Below are positions 16,043 to 25,754 of a stretch of 64,000 nt of DNA, one piece after another. The stretch is from Pseudoalteromonas flavipulchra NCIMB 2033 = ATCC BAA-314 (GTDB lineage: Bacteria > Pseudomonadota > Gammaproteobacteria > Enterobacterales > Alteromonadaceae): contig JWIH01000025.1 in the NCBI GenBank assembly GCA_000814665.1, forward strand, positions 124,001 through 188,000, given 5' to 3'. Made by a program: the position numbers and the translations under genes. Every line of letters begins with the position of its first letter. Within the stretch, counting starts at the first letter, position 1. Under the pieces are notes generated by a model, which was not told where the DNA came from, searched no databases, and saw nothing but the letters and a program-made list of their open reading frames with translations.

Positions 16043-17779
16043 ATGAAGCCGTATTTCTCTTGTTTAACACTAGCGCTTTTTTTGTGCTGCTTTTCCTCGT
16101 TTAACGCAGGTGCTGAGTCTCGTCCCGCATCAGTAACAATCTCCAACATTGAAGTCAAAGTCGAAAACGGCGATGTAGAAGACAACATCACTGGTTTTTT
16201 AAAATCTTACAAAGGTAAGCCAAAAGTCCCTCGGGTGATGAAAGAGGTGCGTGCAGACATACGTCGCGCTTTGCATGCCTTAGGTTATTATCATTTTGAT
16301 ATTCAACTCAGTGGAGAAGGGCAAAACGTCATAGCCGAAGTCAAACTTGAAGCACCACTGAAATGGAAAGATATTAATATTGAGCTTGTGGGGGCAGGTA
16401 GGGACAATGCGGATTTAGTTTCGCTTATCAAAGATGTACCAATCCAAGTTGGCAAGCAAATCAATCATAGTGATTATCAGGCAACGAAAAGCCGCTTTGA
16501 AAGCGAGCTACTAGAACTTGGATATTTTGATTATCAATGGCAAGAGTCCAAATTGCTTGTTCACAAAGCGAATCGCTATGCTGGCGTGCGACTGCTGCTC
16601 AACACTGGTAAACGTTATCAATTTGGTGACCTTGCTATTGAGGGAAACACCAAAGCGGCTAACTATATACGTTCGCTAAGCCCATTTTCGAAAGGGCAGC
16701 CGTTTGAAGCGAGCCTCTTGTCTGATTTTAATCTGTCTTTAAATGCCACTCCTTATTTTAGTGCGATAAAGGTTTATCCGCTGTTAAAGGACCGGACGAG
16801 CGATCAGATCCCAGTTCGGGTGAGTGTTGAAGACAAACCCGCAAATAGCTTTGAAGTGGGTGCTGGCTACAGTGATGATGTGGGGGCAAAAACCCGTTTT
16901 AAGTGGACTAAACCTTGGATCACCGAGGATGGTCATTCCTTTGAGTCCAATCTGAGGTTGTCGCAAAAGCAACAAGATATCACTGCCAGTTATACCATTC
17001 CCGTAGACAATCCTAATGACGATTTGTGGCGTGTGTTAGGCGGTTATAAGGTGCAGGATGAAGTAACGGAAGGGATCAACAGTCGGATTTGGAACGTACA
17101 GGTACAGCGACAATGGCTAACGGATGACGAGTGGGTGAGGACTGCGTTTTTGAAACGTGAACACGAAACTACGGAACAGCTAGGCGAAAAACAACGGACG
17201 GAAATGTTGATCCCAGGTATTAGCTACTTAAAGAAAGAAAGTAAAGGTGGCGCGTTACCTTATTGGGGGAACGAGCGCCTGATCTCCATTGAAGCTGCAG
17301 CAGATTCTGTACTATCGTCTGCAAATATGTTGAAAGTGAGATGGAACAATGAATGGCTAAGAAGCTTTGAAACCAAGCATTTATTTTTTGGTCGCTTAGA
17401 CTTAGGGGCGATCGTGACAAAGGATATTGACCAAATTCCGTTTACCCATCGTTTCCTTGCTGGAGGAGATCAAAGCATCCGTGGTTTTGCCTATGAATCC
17501 ATCGGTCCTCGCGATGACGAAGGGCGCATACTTGGCGGCAGATATTTAGCCACAGGCACAGTGGAATATAACTATCAATTCCACCCAAGTTGGCGAGCCG
17601 CTTTGTTTGTTGATGCAGGTACTGCAACGAACGATTTCTCGGACGCTTGGGAAGTTGGAGCTGGGTTTGGTTTTCGTTATTTAACCCCCGTTGGTCCAAT
17701 CCGGCTCGATCATGCTTGGGGGCTGACCAAAGAAAGTAAAAGCACCCGTCTTAGTATTGTTATAGGACCTGAAATCTAA
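16043..17779 (+). CDS. tamA: Translocation and assembly module outer-membrane subunit TamA
   Basis: A 578-residue Omp85-family protein. A signal peptide (about residues 1-24, ending FNAGA) precedes three POTRA domains (about 30-270) and a 16-strand C-terminal barrel. The barrel carries the family motif FLAGGDQSIRGFAYESIGPRD (the RGF/Y loop). It ends GPIRLDHAWGLTKESKSTRLSIVIGPEI, typical of TamA. TamA works with inner-membrane TamB to insert certain outer-membrane proteins, and with TamB is linked to lipid transport to the outer membrane. Its stop codon overlaps the tamB start by one base (TAATG), indicating coupled translation. Confidence 0.95.
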   Translation: MKPYFSCLTLALFLCCFSSFNAGAESRPASVTISNIEVKVENGDVEDNITGFLKSYKGKPKVPRVMKEVRADIRRALHALGYYHFDIQLSGEGQNVIAEVKLEAPLKWKDINIELVGAGRDNADLVSLIKDVPIQVGKQINHSDYQATKSRFESELLELGYFDYQWQESKLLVHKANRYAGVRLLLNTGKRYQFGDLAIEGNTKAANYIRSLSPFSKGQPFEASLLSDFNLSLNATPYFSAIKVYPLLKDRTSDQIPVRVSVEDKPANSFEVGAGYSDDVGAKTRFKWTKPWITEDGHSFESNLRLSQKQQDITASYTIPVDNPNDDLWRVLGGYKVQDEVTEGINSRIWNVQVQRQWLTDDEWVRTAFLKREHETTEQLGEKQRTEMLIPGISYLKKESKGGALPYWGNERLISIEAAADSVLSSANMLKVRWNNEWLRSFETKHLFFGRLDLGAIVTKDIDQIPFTHRFLAGGDQSIRGFAYESIGPRDDEGRILGGRYLATGTVEYNYQFHPSWRAALFVDAGTATNDFSDAWEVGAGFGFRYLTPVGPIRLDHAWGLTKESKSTRLSIVIGPEI

Positions 17780-20700
17780 TGCAGTTCAGAAGCTTAAGAA
17801 TCAAAATCATTACTGCCATTATTAGCCTATTTTTACTGTTGGTTTGTTTATGTTTTACCTTGCCGGGGCAACAGTTGTTGGTTTGGGTAGCGAATAAAAC
17901 GGTTTCAGGGTTAGAAATCGATGGCTTAGACAAGCGCTTATTATCTGGCGCCAAGCTTACGTTGCGTTATCACAATGACGATATCGATATTCGCCTTAGA
18001 GACACCAAAGTCACTGTTGAGTGGTTGACCTGTGCCAGCGTTTGCATTGCGCTAGATGCAAAAGCGATAGCGATTGTACAAAAGCAGAAAAGTGTCAGCG
18101 AAGCGGAAACTACGGAAAGTGGCCAAGTTGAGTTACCACTGCCAATTGCAATAAAACGTGCGCAAGTTCAGCAATTTTCGTTGGAAACGCCGGATATTAC
18201 TGTGCAATTGCAAGGCTTAGACACGCAGCTTTCAGGTTCTGGTTCACATTTTAATGTCCCTTTTTTGCTGTTAGACAGTGTGAAGTTGACCACAAAGGCA
18301 ACCGATCAGCCCGTGTCTGCAAAATCGCCAGCACCACTTAATGCATTAGCGCCACTCCAACTACCTAAGATAGACCTGCCGCTAACCGCCGAGCTCGGCG
18401 AGTTAAAGATTAACAACCTCGCGATAGATGAGCAGACGCTTGAGAATATCAAGCTTTCTCAAGTTGTAGTGGATGAAAATGTGGACGTGGATCAGGTTCA
18501 GCTTAACTATCAAGAATTTTTTATATCAGCAGCGGCAGAAGTCTTGCTTAACGACTGGACTATTGATCTGAGGTCAACCTTGAGTGCGCCACAGGGGTTA
18601 GCCAGTTTAACACTGGCGGGTCGCCCTCACGATCTTACGCTTACTTTGAATAGTGAGGGAATGGCGTTTGCAAAACTGCAAGCCCATGCAGATTTGACAG
18701 CGACAAACTGGCCTTTTGAGTTACAGGGTCAAATAGATAAATTAGTTATTCCTTCAGAGCCCACGACTTTAAAAGGTGCCACACTAGGTTTGAGCGGGGA
18801 TGCCTCAAAATACCATTTGTCAGGCTCAATCGCTGTTAATACTGTGCAGTTTGGTGATGTTACCGCGACACTTGAAGGGCAAGGTGGACTACAAGCGTTT
18901 ACACTCGCTAAAGCAAAGCTTCAGCTAGAAAAGGCGCAAGCGCAAATAGCAGGACAAGTGAACTGGTCGCAAGGGGTGAAGGGTAAAGTGGACGGGGACT
19001 TTTCTCAGCTACCAGTCGATAGATTGCTAGGGCTAGTACAATACGATGCAGGCCTGACGGAAAACGATATGCTGGCAGGGCAGTTCGCGCTTGATTTTGT
19101 GAGTCAAGGTGAGCAGTGGCAGGTTAATGTTGAGCGCTTTAAGCTCGATGGTAAAGTAGCTGGTGCCCCGCTTAATGCGGACGTTAAGGTCGTTGTGGAT
19201 GAGAGCCTACTAGGTGAGTTTAGCCACGCACGCCTGAATTATGGCAAAAATAGCCTGACGGTAAGCGGTGAGCTTGGTCAGCAGTTAGATCTCGATATTG
19301 ACTTTCAGTTTGAGCAAGCGGCAAATACGCTTATTCCAGCTGACTTAAAGGGCAGTGGTGAAATCTTTATTCAGGGCGACCACCTTAAGCCGAGTATTCA
19401 GACCGATATTAAGTTTGACTCGGTGCGCTACCAAAATATTGCACTACATGGCTTAACGACGAAAGGCACGGTTGATATTGCCAATGAAGTGACTGGGCAA
19501 ATTAAACTGGCACTAGACCGTTTGATTGTTGACTCTGAAATGGTTGAAGACATTCGTTTAGCTGTGAAAGGCAACCAGCAGCAACATAACGCGACATTGG
19601 ATATTCGTGATAAACGAGTGGTTGCAAGCTTTGAAGTCAATGGCAAGATGCAACAGTCAACCTGGCAGGGAGAATTATCGTCTGGTGAGGTAACTTCTCA
19701 AGGGCAAACAATTGCATTGCAAAGTCCTGCCGCAATCGTGATCAGTGATGTCAGTCAGCGCATTGCAAAGCAGTGTTGGCAGATGGGTGATACCGATTTG
19801 TGTTTTGCAGCCGAGCAACAAGGCACACAAGGGCAGGCCGATGTTAAACTGGAGAAATTGGCACTGGCTAAACTACAAACTTGGTTGCCAGCAGAGCTCA
19901 AAATAACAGGTGAAACTCAGGCCGTGGCTAAACTTGCGTGGCAAAATGGCCAAGTAACGCGAGCCGATGGCGAGCTGAACATTGTTGATGCCGGCGTTAC
20001 GACTCATGGGCAAACATTTTCAATTTCTGAATTTAAAGCGTTACTAAAAACCAATAACAAGCAAATCCACGCTGATTGGCGCATGATCTCCGATACCTTA
20101 GGTAAGTTCAGTGGTGATACACGCGTGCCGCTAGATAAACAATCCCCACAATTAGCTGGTAATGTAAAAATAGAGTCAATTGAGCTGGCTAAGTTGTCAG
20201 CGCTACTAAACCGAGTAACGGAACAAAGTTTTGACCTGCAAGGGGAAGTGTTAGGGGATATAAATATCTCAGGCAGCCTCGCAGCCCCTGAAGTGAACGG
20301 TAAACTAACCGCTCAGCGCTTATTTATGTCTTCGGACTCTTTGCCTGTGGAAATCGATAAAGGTCACATCAATCTTGATTTTAATACCACTTCCGCTCAA
20401 CTAGAGGCTGAGTTAACTGCAGCAAAAGGCGGCAAGGTGGCACTCACTGGCGAAGCCTATTGGTCGCCCGAGCTCTCTGCTGAAGTCAAAATAAAGGGCG
20501 AAAATATTTATGTGCAACCAGACTCACAGATTGAACTAACCGCAAGCCCGGATTTAACACTTGCCTATAAAGATAAGATTGCGCGAGTACTTGGAGAAAT
20601 TGTGGTGCCGTTTGGTCGAGTAAACATTGAATCTTTGCCTGAGGGAGTCACCTCGCCAAGCGACGATGAAGTCATTGTTGATGCCAAGGTGCAGAAGCAG

Positions 20701-21438
20701 ATGTCGGTGCCAATTCAACATGAAATAGACTTAAAACTGACCGTTAAAGATAATTTTAGGGTGAAGGCGCTTGGGCTAGATAGCTTTGTTACCGGTGCAA
20801 TCGAAATTGATAAGCAAGTTGAATCGCCAATGTTAGCAACTGGAGAGTTGCAATTGCGAGAGGGGAAATATCGTGCATTTGGCCAAGACTTGTTGATCCG
20901 TACAGGACAAATTGGCTTCAATGGTGCATTAGATAAACCTTATTTGAACATTCGAGCTATTCGAAATCCAGCGACAACCGCCAATGATGTGATAGCCGGT
21001 GTTGAGCTCACGGGCAATATTGCTAAGCCGCGTTTGACTGTGTTTTCAGAGCCAGCAATGGATCAAGCCAAAGCACTGTCATACCTACTTAACGGTCAGC
21101 CTTTAGGGGAGTCAGAAACCTCTAACAATGCGCTACTCACGCAGTTTTTACTCTCACAGGGAATTGACCGCAGTGAAGGGTTCTTTAGTAAGGCGGGGGA
21201 ATCGCTTGGATTTTCGGATGTTAACCTATCAGCAAAAGGCAGTGGTGACGATACACAAGTTGAGGTGTCAGGCTATATCACTCCCAATGTTCAGGTCAGT
21301 TATCGTGTTGGGGTATTTGAGTCTATTAATGAAATTGCGCTGCGTTATCGTGTTTTTTCGAAGTTTTATGTTGAAGCCACGAGCGGTTTGTACAACAGTA
21401 TAGACTTCTTATACAAGTTTGATTGGGATGACAAATGA
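17779..21438 (+). CDS. tamB: Translocation and assembly module inner-membrane subunit TamB
   Basis: A 1219-residue AsmA/VPS13-like protein. One N-terminal membrane anchor (about residues 8-28) is followed by a very long periplasmic beta-rich region that forms a hydrophobic groove, and a conserved C-terminal DUF490 domain of about 350 residues. DUF490 contains AFGQDLLIRTGQIGFNGALDKPYLNIRA and AKALSYLLNGQPLGES, and ends with a barrel-like segment. Length matches E. coli TamB (1259). It is likely a bridge between membranes, with TamA at the outer one. It is coupled to tamA at its start and to the next gene at its end (ATGA overlap). Confidence 0.95.
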   Translation: MQFRSLRIKIITAIISLFLLLVCLCFTLPGQQLLVWVANKTVSGLEIDGLDKRLLSGAKLTLRYHNDDIDIRLRDTKVTVEWLTCASVCIALDAKAIAIVQKQKSVSEAETTESGQVELPLPIAIKRAQVQQFSLETPDITVQLQGLDTQLSGSGSHFNVPFLLLDSVKLTTKATDQPVSAKSPAPLNALAPLQLPKIDLPLTAELGELKINNLAIDEQTLENIKLSQVVVDENVDVDQVQLNYQEFFISAAAEVLLNDWTIDLRSTLSAPQGLASLTLAGRPHDLTLTLNSEGMAFAKLQAHADLTATNWPFELQGQIDKLVIPSEPTTLKGATLGLSGDASKYHLSGSIAVNTVQFGDVTATLEGQGGLQAFTLAKAKLQLEKAQAQIAGQVNWSQGVKGKVDGDFSQLPVDRLLGLVQYDAGLTENDMLAGQFALDFVSQGEQWQVNVERFKLDGKVAGAPLNADVKVVVDESLLGEFSHARLNYGKNSLTVSGELGQQLDLDIDFQFEQAANTLIPADLKGSGEIFIQGDHLKPSIQTDIKFDSVRYQNIALHGLTTKGTVDIANEVTGQIKLALDRLIVDSEMVEDIRLAVKGNQQQHNATLDIRDKRVVASFEVNGKMQQSTWQGELSSGEVTSQGQTIALQSPAAIVISDVSQRIAKQCWQMGDTDLCFAAEQQGTQGQADVKLEKLALAKLQTWLPAELKITGETQAVAKLAWQNGQVTRADGELNIVDAGVTTHGQTFSISEFKALLKTNNKQIHADWRMISDTLGKFSGDTRVPLDKQSPQLAGNVKIESIELAKLSALLNRVTEQSFDLQGEVLGDINISGSLAAPEVNGKLTAQRLFMSSDSLPVEIDKGHINLDFNTTSAQLEAELTAAKGGKVALTGEAYWSPELSAEVKIKGENIYVQPDSQIELTASPDLTLAYKDKIARVLGEIVVPFGRVNIESLPEGVTSPSDDEVIVDAKVQKQMSVPIQHEIDLKLTVKDNFRVKALGLDSFVTGAIEIDKQVESPMLATGELQLREGKYRAFGQDLLIRTGQIGFNGALDKPYLNIRAIRNPATTANDVIAGVELTGNIAKPRLTVFSEPAMDQAKALSYLLNGQPLGESETSNNALLTQFLLSQGIDRSEGFFSKAGESLGFSDVNLSAKGSGDDTQVEVSGYITPNVQVSYRVGVFESINEIALRYRVFSKFYVEATSGLYNSIDFLYKFDWDDK

Positions 21439-22256
21439 AACTGCTCTGGCTTGCTCTAGGTTTTGTGATATTTCCTCTCAAAGCACAAGAAACAACGGAA
21501 ATTAGAATAAGCGCAGGTGCCGATCCGTACATTATAGAGTTGCTTACTTTGAGTTTGTCATACCAGATAGAGTCAGCGAGGCTCGTATCAGTGAGAAGTA
21601 TTCCTTCTCAAGACAGAGCGGTGCGCCTACTTGGAGAAAAAGGGGGGCTGGATGTCAGTTGGTTAGTGACTAACTCACAGCGCGAAAAGGCCGCGAGCGC
21701 AATTCGCATTCCCCTAGTGAAAGGGATTTTGGGTTATCGCATTCCTTTAGTGCACAAACATAATCAAGCCTTACTGAGTGGCGTTCGCTATATTGGCGAC
21801 TTGCGCCGAGTTACTTTTGGTTTACGCAGAGATTGGCCAGACCATCAGATTTTTGAGCGTAATGGCCTCAGTGTGACTTCTTTTTCACAAGAAGACAGTG
21901 GTTACGACATGCTGTTGAAAAAACGTTTTGATGTGTTGCCAAGCGATTTAGTGAGTATTGAAGCTGCACTGAGTGACACGGACTTGGTCGCAGATCAGCA
22001 CGTGGTGTTTTACTACCCTTCGGCGGTATACTTTTTTGTTTCTCACGACAACCCGTTGCTCCATAGCCAAATTGAGAAAGGCCTCAAAAGCGCACTGCAA
22101 GATGGCCGATTTGAGGCGTTATTCTTAAAACACTTTTCCGCTCGTCTTGAAAAGCTAGATCTTAAAAACAAAACAGTCATAGAATTAGACAATCCAAACC
22201 TGCCACCCAGTGCGCCGTTGGAGGTGCCATTTTATTGGTATAAACAAGGAAAATAA
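21435..22256 (+). CDS. Periplasmic substrate-binding-like protein
   Basis: A 273-residue protein with a signal peptide (about 1-18, ending PLKA) and the two-lobed fold of solute-binding protein family 3 (ISAGADPYIIELLTLSL, later DMLLKKRFDVLPSDLVSIEAAL and VSHDNPLLHSQIEKGLKSAL). Several amino-acid-binding residues are not recognisable, and no ABC permease or ATPase gene is nearby. It may therefore be a sensory or enzymatic relative rather than a transporter component. Its ATG overlaps the tamB stop by four bases (ATGA), so it is translated with tamAB. That link is unexpected for a binding protein. Function unknown. Confidence 0.8.
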   Translation: MKLLWLALGFVIFPLKAQETTEIRISAGADPYIIELLTLSLSYQIESARLVSVRSIPSQDRAVRLLGEKGGLDVSWLVTNSQREKAASAIRIPLVKGILGYRIPLVHKHNQALLSGVRYIGDLRRVTFGLRRDWPDHQIFERNGLSVTSFSQEDSGYDMLLKKRFDVLPSDLVSIEAALSDTDLVADQHVVFYYPSAVYFFVSHDNPLLHSQIEKGLKSALQDGRFEALFLKHFSARLEKLDLKNKTVIELDNPNLPPSAPLEVPFYWYKQGK

Positions 22257-22258
22257 GA

Positions 22259-23125
22259 ATGAAAAAAACCTTACTACTTATTGCGCTTGCCATAAGTACA
22301 TCCCCTGTCTTAGCAAAACCTTATACAAAGTCACCATCGGAAGTCGTTGCTGAGGCCAAAAGCAGCGACTGGCAGCAGTTGGACCCTGAAAATATTCTTA
22401 AAATAGAACTACAAACAGGGCCGGTCTATATCGCGCTTAACCCTGAACTTGCGCCCAATCATGTGGCAAATATTAAAGCGTTAGCGCGAGAAGGATTTTA
22501 CACTAATTTGAGTATGTATCGGTTTGTGGAAAACTTTGTGGCCCAAGGCGGCGATATGTCGGACAAGAAAATGCCACAAAAAGGAAAAAAGGCGATTGCC
22601 GCTGAGTTTTTTCATAGCACAGAATCAACCTTGAAGATCACATCGCTAGATGCTGTGGACGGCTACGCGCCGCGTACCGGGTTTTTAAATGGTTTTGCCG
22701 TAGGACAAAATGATGCTGGAACCAAAACTTGGATGACGCACTGCGTTGGTTCGTTTGCCATGGCTAGAACTAACGATACTAACAGTGGTGGTACTGAGTT
22801 TTACATCACGTTGACGCCGCAGCGATACCTAGACAAAAACACCACCGTGTTTGGACAGTTGTTATCGGGAATGGAGCATGTTCAGCACCTAGATCGTAAA
22901 CCTGTTGCGGGACAAGCGTTCAATGTTATCAAAGGGGTTACGGTACTTGCTGATGTAAAAGGTGCGCCTTCGTATAAAAGGCTAAAGACAAATACACCGA
23001 TTTTTGAGTCGCTAATTGCTGCGCGTAAAAATAGAGCGGGAGATTGGTTTGTTGATACACCAAATCACACCGACATATGTTCGGTCCCCGTCCCAGTTGA
23101 AATGGAAGACGCGACAGGGGAATAA
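22259..23125 (+). CDS. Periplasmic cyclophilin-type peptidyl-prolyl isomerase
   Basis: A 288-residue protein with a signal peptide (about 1-19, ending SPVLA) and one cyclophilin domain (about 50-225). Family motifs include MYRFVENFVAQGGD, SFAMARTNDTNSGGTEFYITL and TTVFGQLLSGMEHV. The catalytic Arg/Phe of the first motif is present. A C-terminal extension of about 60 residues past the domain contains a lone Cys (DICSVP). It starts two bases after the solute-binding-like gene, making it the last gene of a four-gene run with tamA and tamB. A folding role for periplasmic or outer-membrane proteins is plausible from context. A repeat element begins immediately after its stop codon. Confidence 0.9.
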   Translation: MKKTLLLIALAISTSPVLAKPYTKSPSEVVAEAKSSDWQQLDPENILKIELQTGPVYIALNPELAPNHVANIKALAREGFYTNLSMYRFVENFVAQGGDMSDKKMPQKGKKAIAAEFFHSTESTLKITSLDAVDGYAPRTGFLNGFAVGQNDAGTKTWMTHCVGSFAMARTNDTNSGGTEFYITLTPQRYLDKNTTVFGQLLSGMEHVQHLDRKPVAGQAFNVIKGVTVLADVKGAPSYKRLKTNTPIFESLIAARKNRAGDWFVDTPNHTDICSVPVPVEMEDATGE

Positions 23126-23374
23126 ATAACCTGAGCTGCGGATAATTAATGCCTTTCTAGCAGCTAGTTTTAGCGCTAACTGCGTTGAATTCACTTCCAA
23201 TAGTCAGCTATTGGTGCGTAAATTCGCCTTGCCTACAGGATGTAGGTACCTTAGCGAGAGCAGGACGCGGAAGCGGTGTTTTCCCTAAAACTCTCTGGCT
23301 AGACAAGGAAAAAACTAAGTTTTGCTTTAGCAACAATGAGTTGGAACATTCCTTATCCAAACCACAGGTTAAAT
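23126..23374 (+). repeat. 250-bp interspersed repeat, copy A
   Basis: This copy is matched by an inverted copy at 62450-62699. The ends are related inverted repeats: TAACCTG (23127-23133) and CAGGTTA (23366-23372), each flanked inward by GGATAA/TTATCC. The first 185 bases are nearly identical between copies. A roughly 35-base internal segment is variable, and the last 30 bases are conserved again. Two hairpins with conserved stems and differing loops lie inside: CCAATAG/CTATTGG (23197-23214) and CCTACA/TGTAGG (23232-23246). No ORF of note. It abuts the cyclophilin stop codon and fills the gap before the queF terminator. Confidence 0.85.
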
Positions 23375-23393
23375 AGCAATACTTAGATGTGAT

Positions 23394-23422
23394 AAAAAGC
23401 CATGTGAGAACATGGCTTTTTT
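23394..23422. terminator. Bidirectional terminator at the end of queF
   Basis: AAAAAGCCATG (23394-23404) pairs with CATGGCTTTTT (23411-23421). It has an A-tract on one side and a T-tract on the other, so it works for the minus-strand queF and for plus-strand read-through. Confidence 0.88.
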
Positions 23423-23427
23423 ACGTT

Positions 23428-24273
23428 TTACTGTCGGTTAGTTCTTACCGCATACGGAGTTTGATCTTGTTCACTCGAACGATATGGATTGATATCTAAC
23501 CCGCCGCGGCGAGTATAGCGCGCATAAACCGATAATTTTTCAGGGTTAAAGGTGCGCCAAAGCTCACAGTAAATGCGTTCAACACATTGCTCATGGAACT
23601 CGTTGTGGTCACGGAATGAGATTAGGTACTTAAGCAGCGCTTCTCGGTCGATTTGCTTACCACGGTAACTTATCACCACGCTTGCCCAGTCTGGCTGTGA
23701 GGTGATGAGGCAATTTGACTTGAGTAAGTGGCTGTGAAGCGTCTCGTCAACCACATCCTCAGAGGCAAATTGTAGTAAGTCACTATTTGGTGTGTAGCTA
23801 TCAACTTCAATATCCAGCTCGTCGATACACTCACCAGGGAGGCGCGAGAAAGGAATACAATCGAATTCGTCTGCGCCAAATAATATCACGCTAACTTGGC
23901 TATTTGATGCCATGGAAAGATCCGCAGCTAGCGTTTGGCGCACGGTTTCCATCGTATCAAAGCGACTTTGGTTAAAGCTATTCAAGTAAAGTTTGAACGA
24001 TTTTGACTCAATGATATGTGAGCTTTGGCAAGGAAACACAAAAGTGGCAACCGCAACTTGAGGTTTACCTTTGTTATTGAGCCAAGACAGTTCGTAGCCT
24101 GTCCAGGTATCTTCACCTTTGAATGGTAAAGCGGACTCATCAACATTGATTTGGTCACGATTGAGTTTACGTGCAATGGGGTGCAGCAGGCTTGGAGTGT
24201 AAACACTGGCATATTCTGTGGTTTTACCAAGCACAGAAGATTGCAGCTCTGGCGAATTACTGTAGTCTGTCAT
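23428..24273 (-). CDS. queF: NADPH-dependent 7-cyano-7-deazaguanine reductase
   Basis: A 281-residue enzyme that reduces preQ0 to preQ1 in queuosine biosynthesis. It has the long, two-domain E. coli-type length (282). The thioimide-forming cysteine is in SNCLITSQPDW. The substrate-binding segment FRDHNEFHEQCVERIYCEL and the NADPH motif ESKSFKLYLNSFNQ are present. It is divergent from syd, the same neighbour as in E. coli. Confidence 0.97.
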   Translation of the reverse strand: MTDYSNSPELQSSVLGKTTEYASVYTPSLLHPIARKLNRDQINVDESALPFKGEDTWTGYELSWLNNKGKPQVAVATFVFPCQSSHIIESKSFKLYLNSFNQSRFDTMETVRQTLAADLSMASNSQVSVILFGADEFDCIPFSRLPGECIDELDIEVDSYTPNSDLLQFASEDVVDETLHSHLLKSNCLITSQPDWASVVISYRGKQIDREALLKYLISFRDHNEFHEQCVERIYCELWRTFNPEKLSVYARYTRRGGLDINPYRSSEQDQTPYAVRTNRQ

Positions 24274-24400
24274 GTTAATTCAAATCTCGTTACAATGCGG
24301 TCATTATAACGAATGTTCACCTCGGGATTAATAGCAATTTGCTTAATTACACGAAACAAGTACTCAGCCCGAGGTGAGAAAAATAAAGAGAGCTTTATAT

Positions 24401-24952
24401 ATGACTCAGCCCGTAAATATGGCGCGCTTGCATCAAGCCTATGCAGACTATCATCAACAGACCTTCAAAGATTTACCGAGTACCGAGCATGATGAAAGTT
24501 GGCCGAGCCCATGTGAGCAGGGTGAACCGAACAAGCTTAACGAGATAAAATGGCTAGCGGTAGAGCGCTCGCCAGCGGGACATCTAAATGATTTAGCCAG
24601 AGCGTTGGAAACGCAATTTCCCGAGGGATTGAACGGACTGTATGGTGATTTCTTTGCTGGCAATATCGTGGCATTTATTGAGGGTAAGCAAATTGAGCTA
24701 CTGCAAGTATGGAACGAAGATGACTTCGAGCGCTTGCAGCAAAATATCACCGGCCATATTTTAATGAAGCGCAGGCTCAAACAACCTGAAACCGTGTTTA
24801 TTGGCTTAACAGAAGCAGATGACTTATTGGTGTCGGTCGATATCGCTACGGGTCAAGTTGGGTTAGAGTTTGTCGGTAAGAAGCAGCATCATGTTTTGGC
24901 TGATTCTATCGCAGAGTTTGTGGAAAAACTGACAGTCAACTACCCAATATAG
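24401..24952 (+). CDS. syd: SecY-interacting protein Syd
   Basis: A 183-residue protein matching Syd of E. coli (181), a peripheral membrane protein that binds SecY and monitors translocon assembly. Family segments include the N-terminal LHQAYADYHQQ, KWLAVERSP, YGDFFAGNI and LLQVWNEDDFERLQQNI. ATG at 24401 follows AAAGAGAG; a GTG nine codons upstream is less likely. It is divergent from queF. A hairpin terminator overlaps the end of the converging next gene. Confidence 0.93.
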   Translation: MTQPVNMARLHQAYADYHQQTFKDLPSTEHDESWPSPCEQGEPNKLNEIKWLAVERSPAGHLNDLARALETQFPEGLNGLYGDFFAGNIVAFIEGKQIELLQVWNEDDFERLQQNITGHILMKRRLKQPETVFIGLTEADDLLVSVDIATGQVGLEFVGKKQHHVLADSIAEFVEKLTVNYPI

Positions 24953-24963
24953 CTAATTGATAT

Positions 24964-24983
24964 AAAGGAGCTTGCGCTCCTTA
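24964..24983. terminator. Terminator between syd and the zinc-ribbon gene
   Basis: AAGGAGC (24965-24971) pairs with GCTCCTT (24976-24982) around a 4-base loop. It overlaps the stop codon of the convergent gene. Confidence 0.7.
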
Positions 24984-25754
24984 TTGAAAGTCCCACGAAA
25001 TATTCGAGACCAATTGGCAAGTTTCGCAGCGAAAGTCGAAAAGGCCGAACCAAGGCTCTTCAAGTAACCAGTCTCCCTGGCAGCTTGGGCATTTTCTTGC
25101 TTTTTCTGCGGCGAGGTTTTCGCCGCCAACACGATACAGATAATAGTAAACCGGTTTTTTTGTGAGAAAGCGAATACGTTTGCTCAAATCCATGCCACGT
25201 CTAAACAAATCGCTACTCGTACTGGAAATTTCTTCCAATGCAGCAAATTCGCAGCGAGTCGCGCCATTGATCTGTATTTGATCGCAGGCTTGCCAATCTT
25301 CTTTCCATTTGATCAGTGCTTTATAATCACCGTTGGCAATAGCTGGGATTTTATATAAAGGCACTGGTAAAAAGTCGTCGCCACAATACAGTGGACTACA
25401 AGTGTGTACGTATGTGGTGTAGAGAATGTAGCTTGACGGTTCATGACAGGCATCAGCGCTGTTGGCATGTATATCTTGCCCAAAAACTTTGACCTTAGGT
25501 GCAAGCAAGCCTGATTGCTGTAGCTGGTCAATCGCAAACTTCACAAAAGGACTATGGTTTAATGGATGTAAAGCGTCTTCTTCTGGACACATCACACGAG
25601 TGACGAAATAGCCATCTTTAAGTACAGTTGGAAATTCGTCACCAATGATTTGACCATTAAAGCGAAGCGCGTTGACCACACGGTTAATGGCCTGCTCGGC
25701 AGCATCTAAGGTGGTTTCCTCATAGCAATCAAAAGTTAAGTCGACAACAAACAC
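24981..25754 (-). CDS. DUF2310 zinc-ribbon protein
   Basis: A 257-residue protein recognised as the DUF2310 family, annotated as Zn-ribbon-containing and possibly nucleic-acid-binding. The C-terminus holds the ribbon CPSCQGDW and CETCQLV (about residues 225-250). The N-terminal domain begins MFVVDLTFDCYEETT. Function is not established. The start is a GTG that overlaps the stop of the upstream gene (TAGTG), so the two are translationally coupled. Confidence 0.8.
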   Translation of the reverse strand: MFVVDLTFDCYEETTLDAAEQAINRVVNALRFNGQIIGDEFPTVLKDGYFVTRVMCPEEDALHPLNHSPFVKFAIDQLQQSGLLAPKVKVFGQDIHANSADACHEPSSYILYTTYVHTCSPLYCGDDFLPVPLYKIPAIANGDYKALIKWKEDWQACDQIQINGATRCEFAALEEISSTSSDLFRRGMDLSKRIRFLTKKPVYYYLYRVGGENLAAEKARKCPSCQGDWLLEEPWFGLFDFRCETCQLVSNISWDFQ

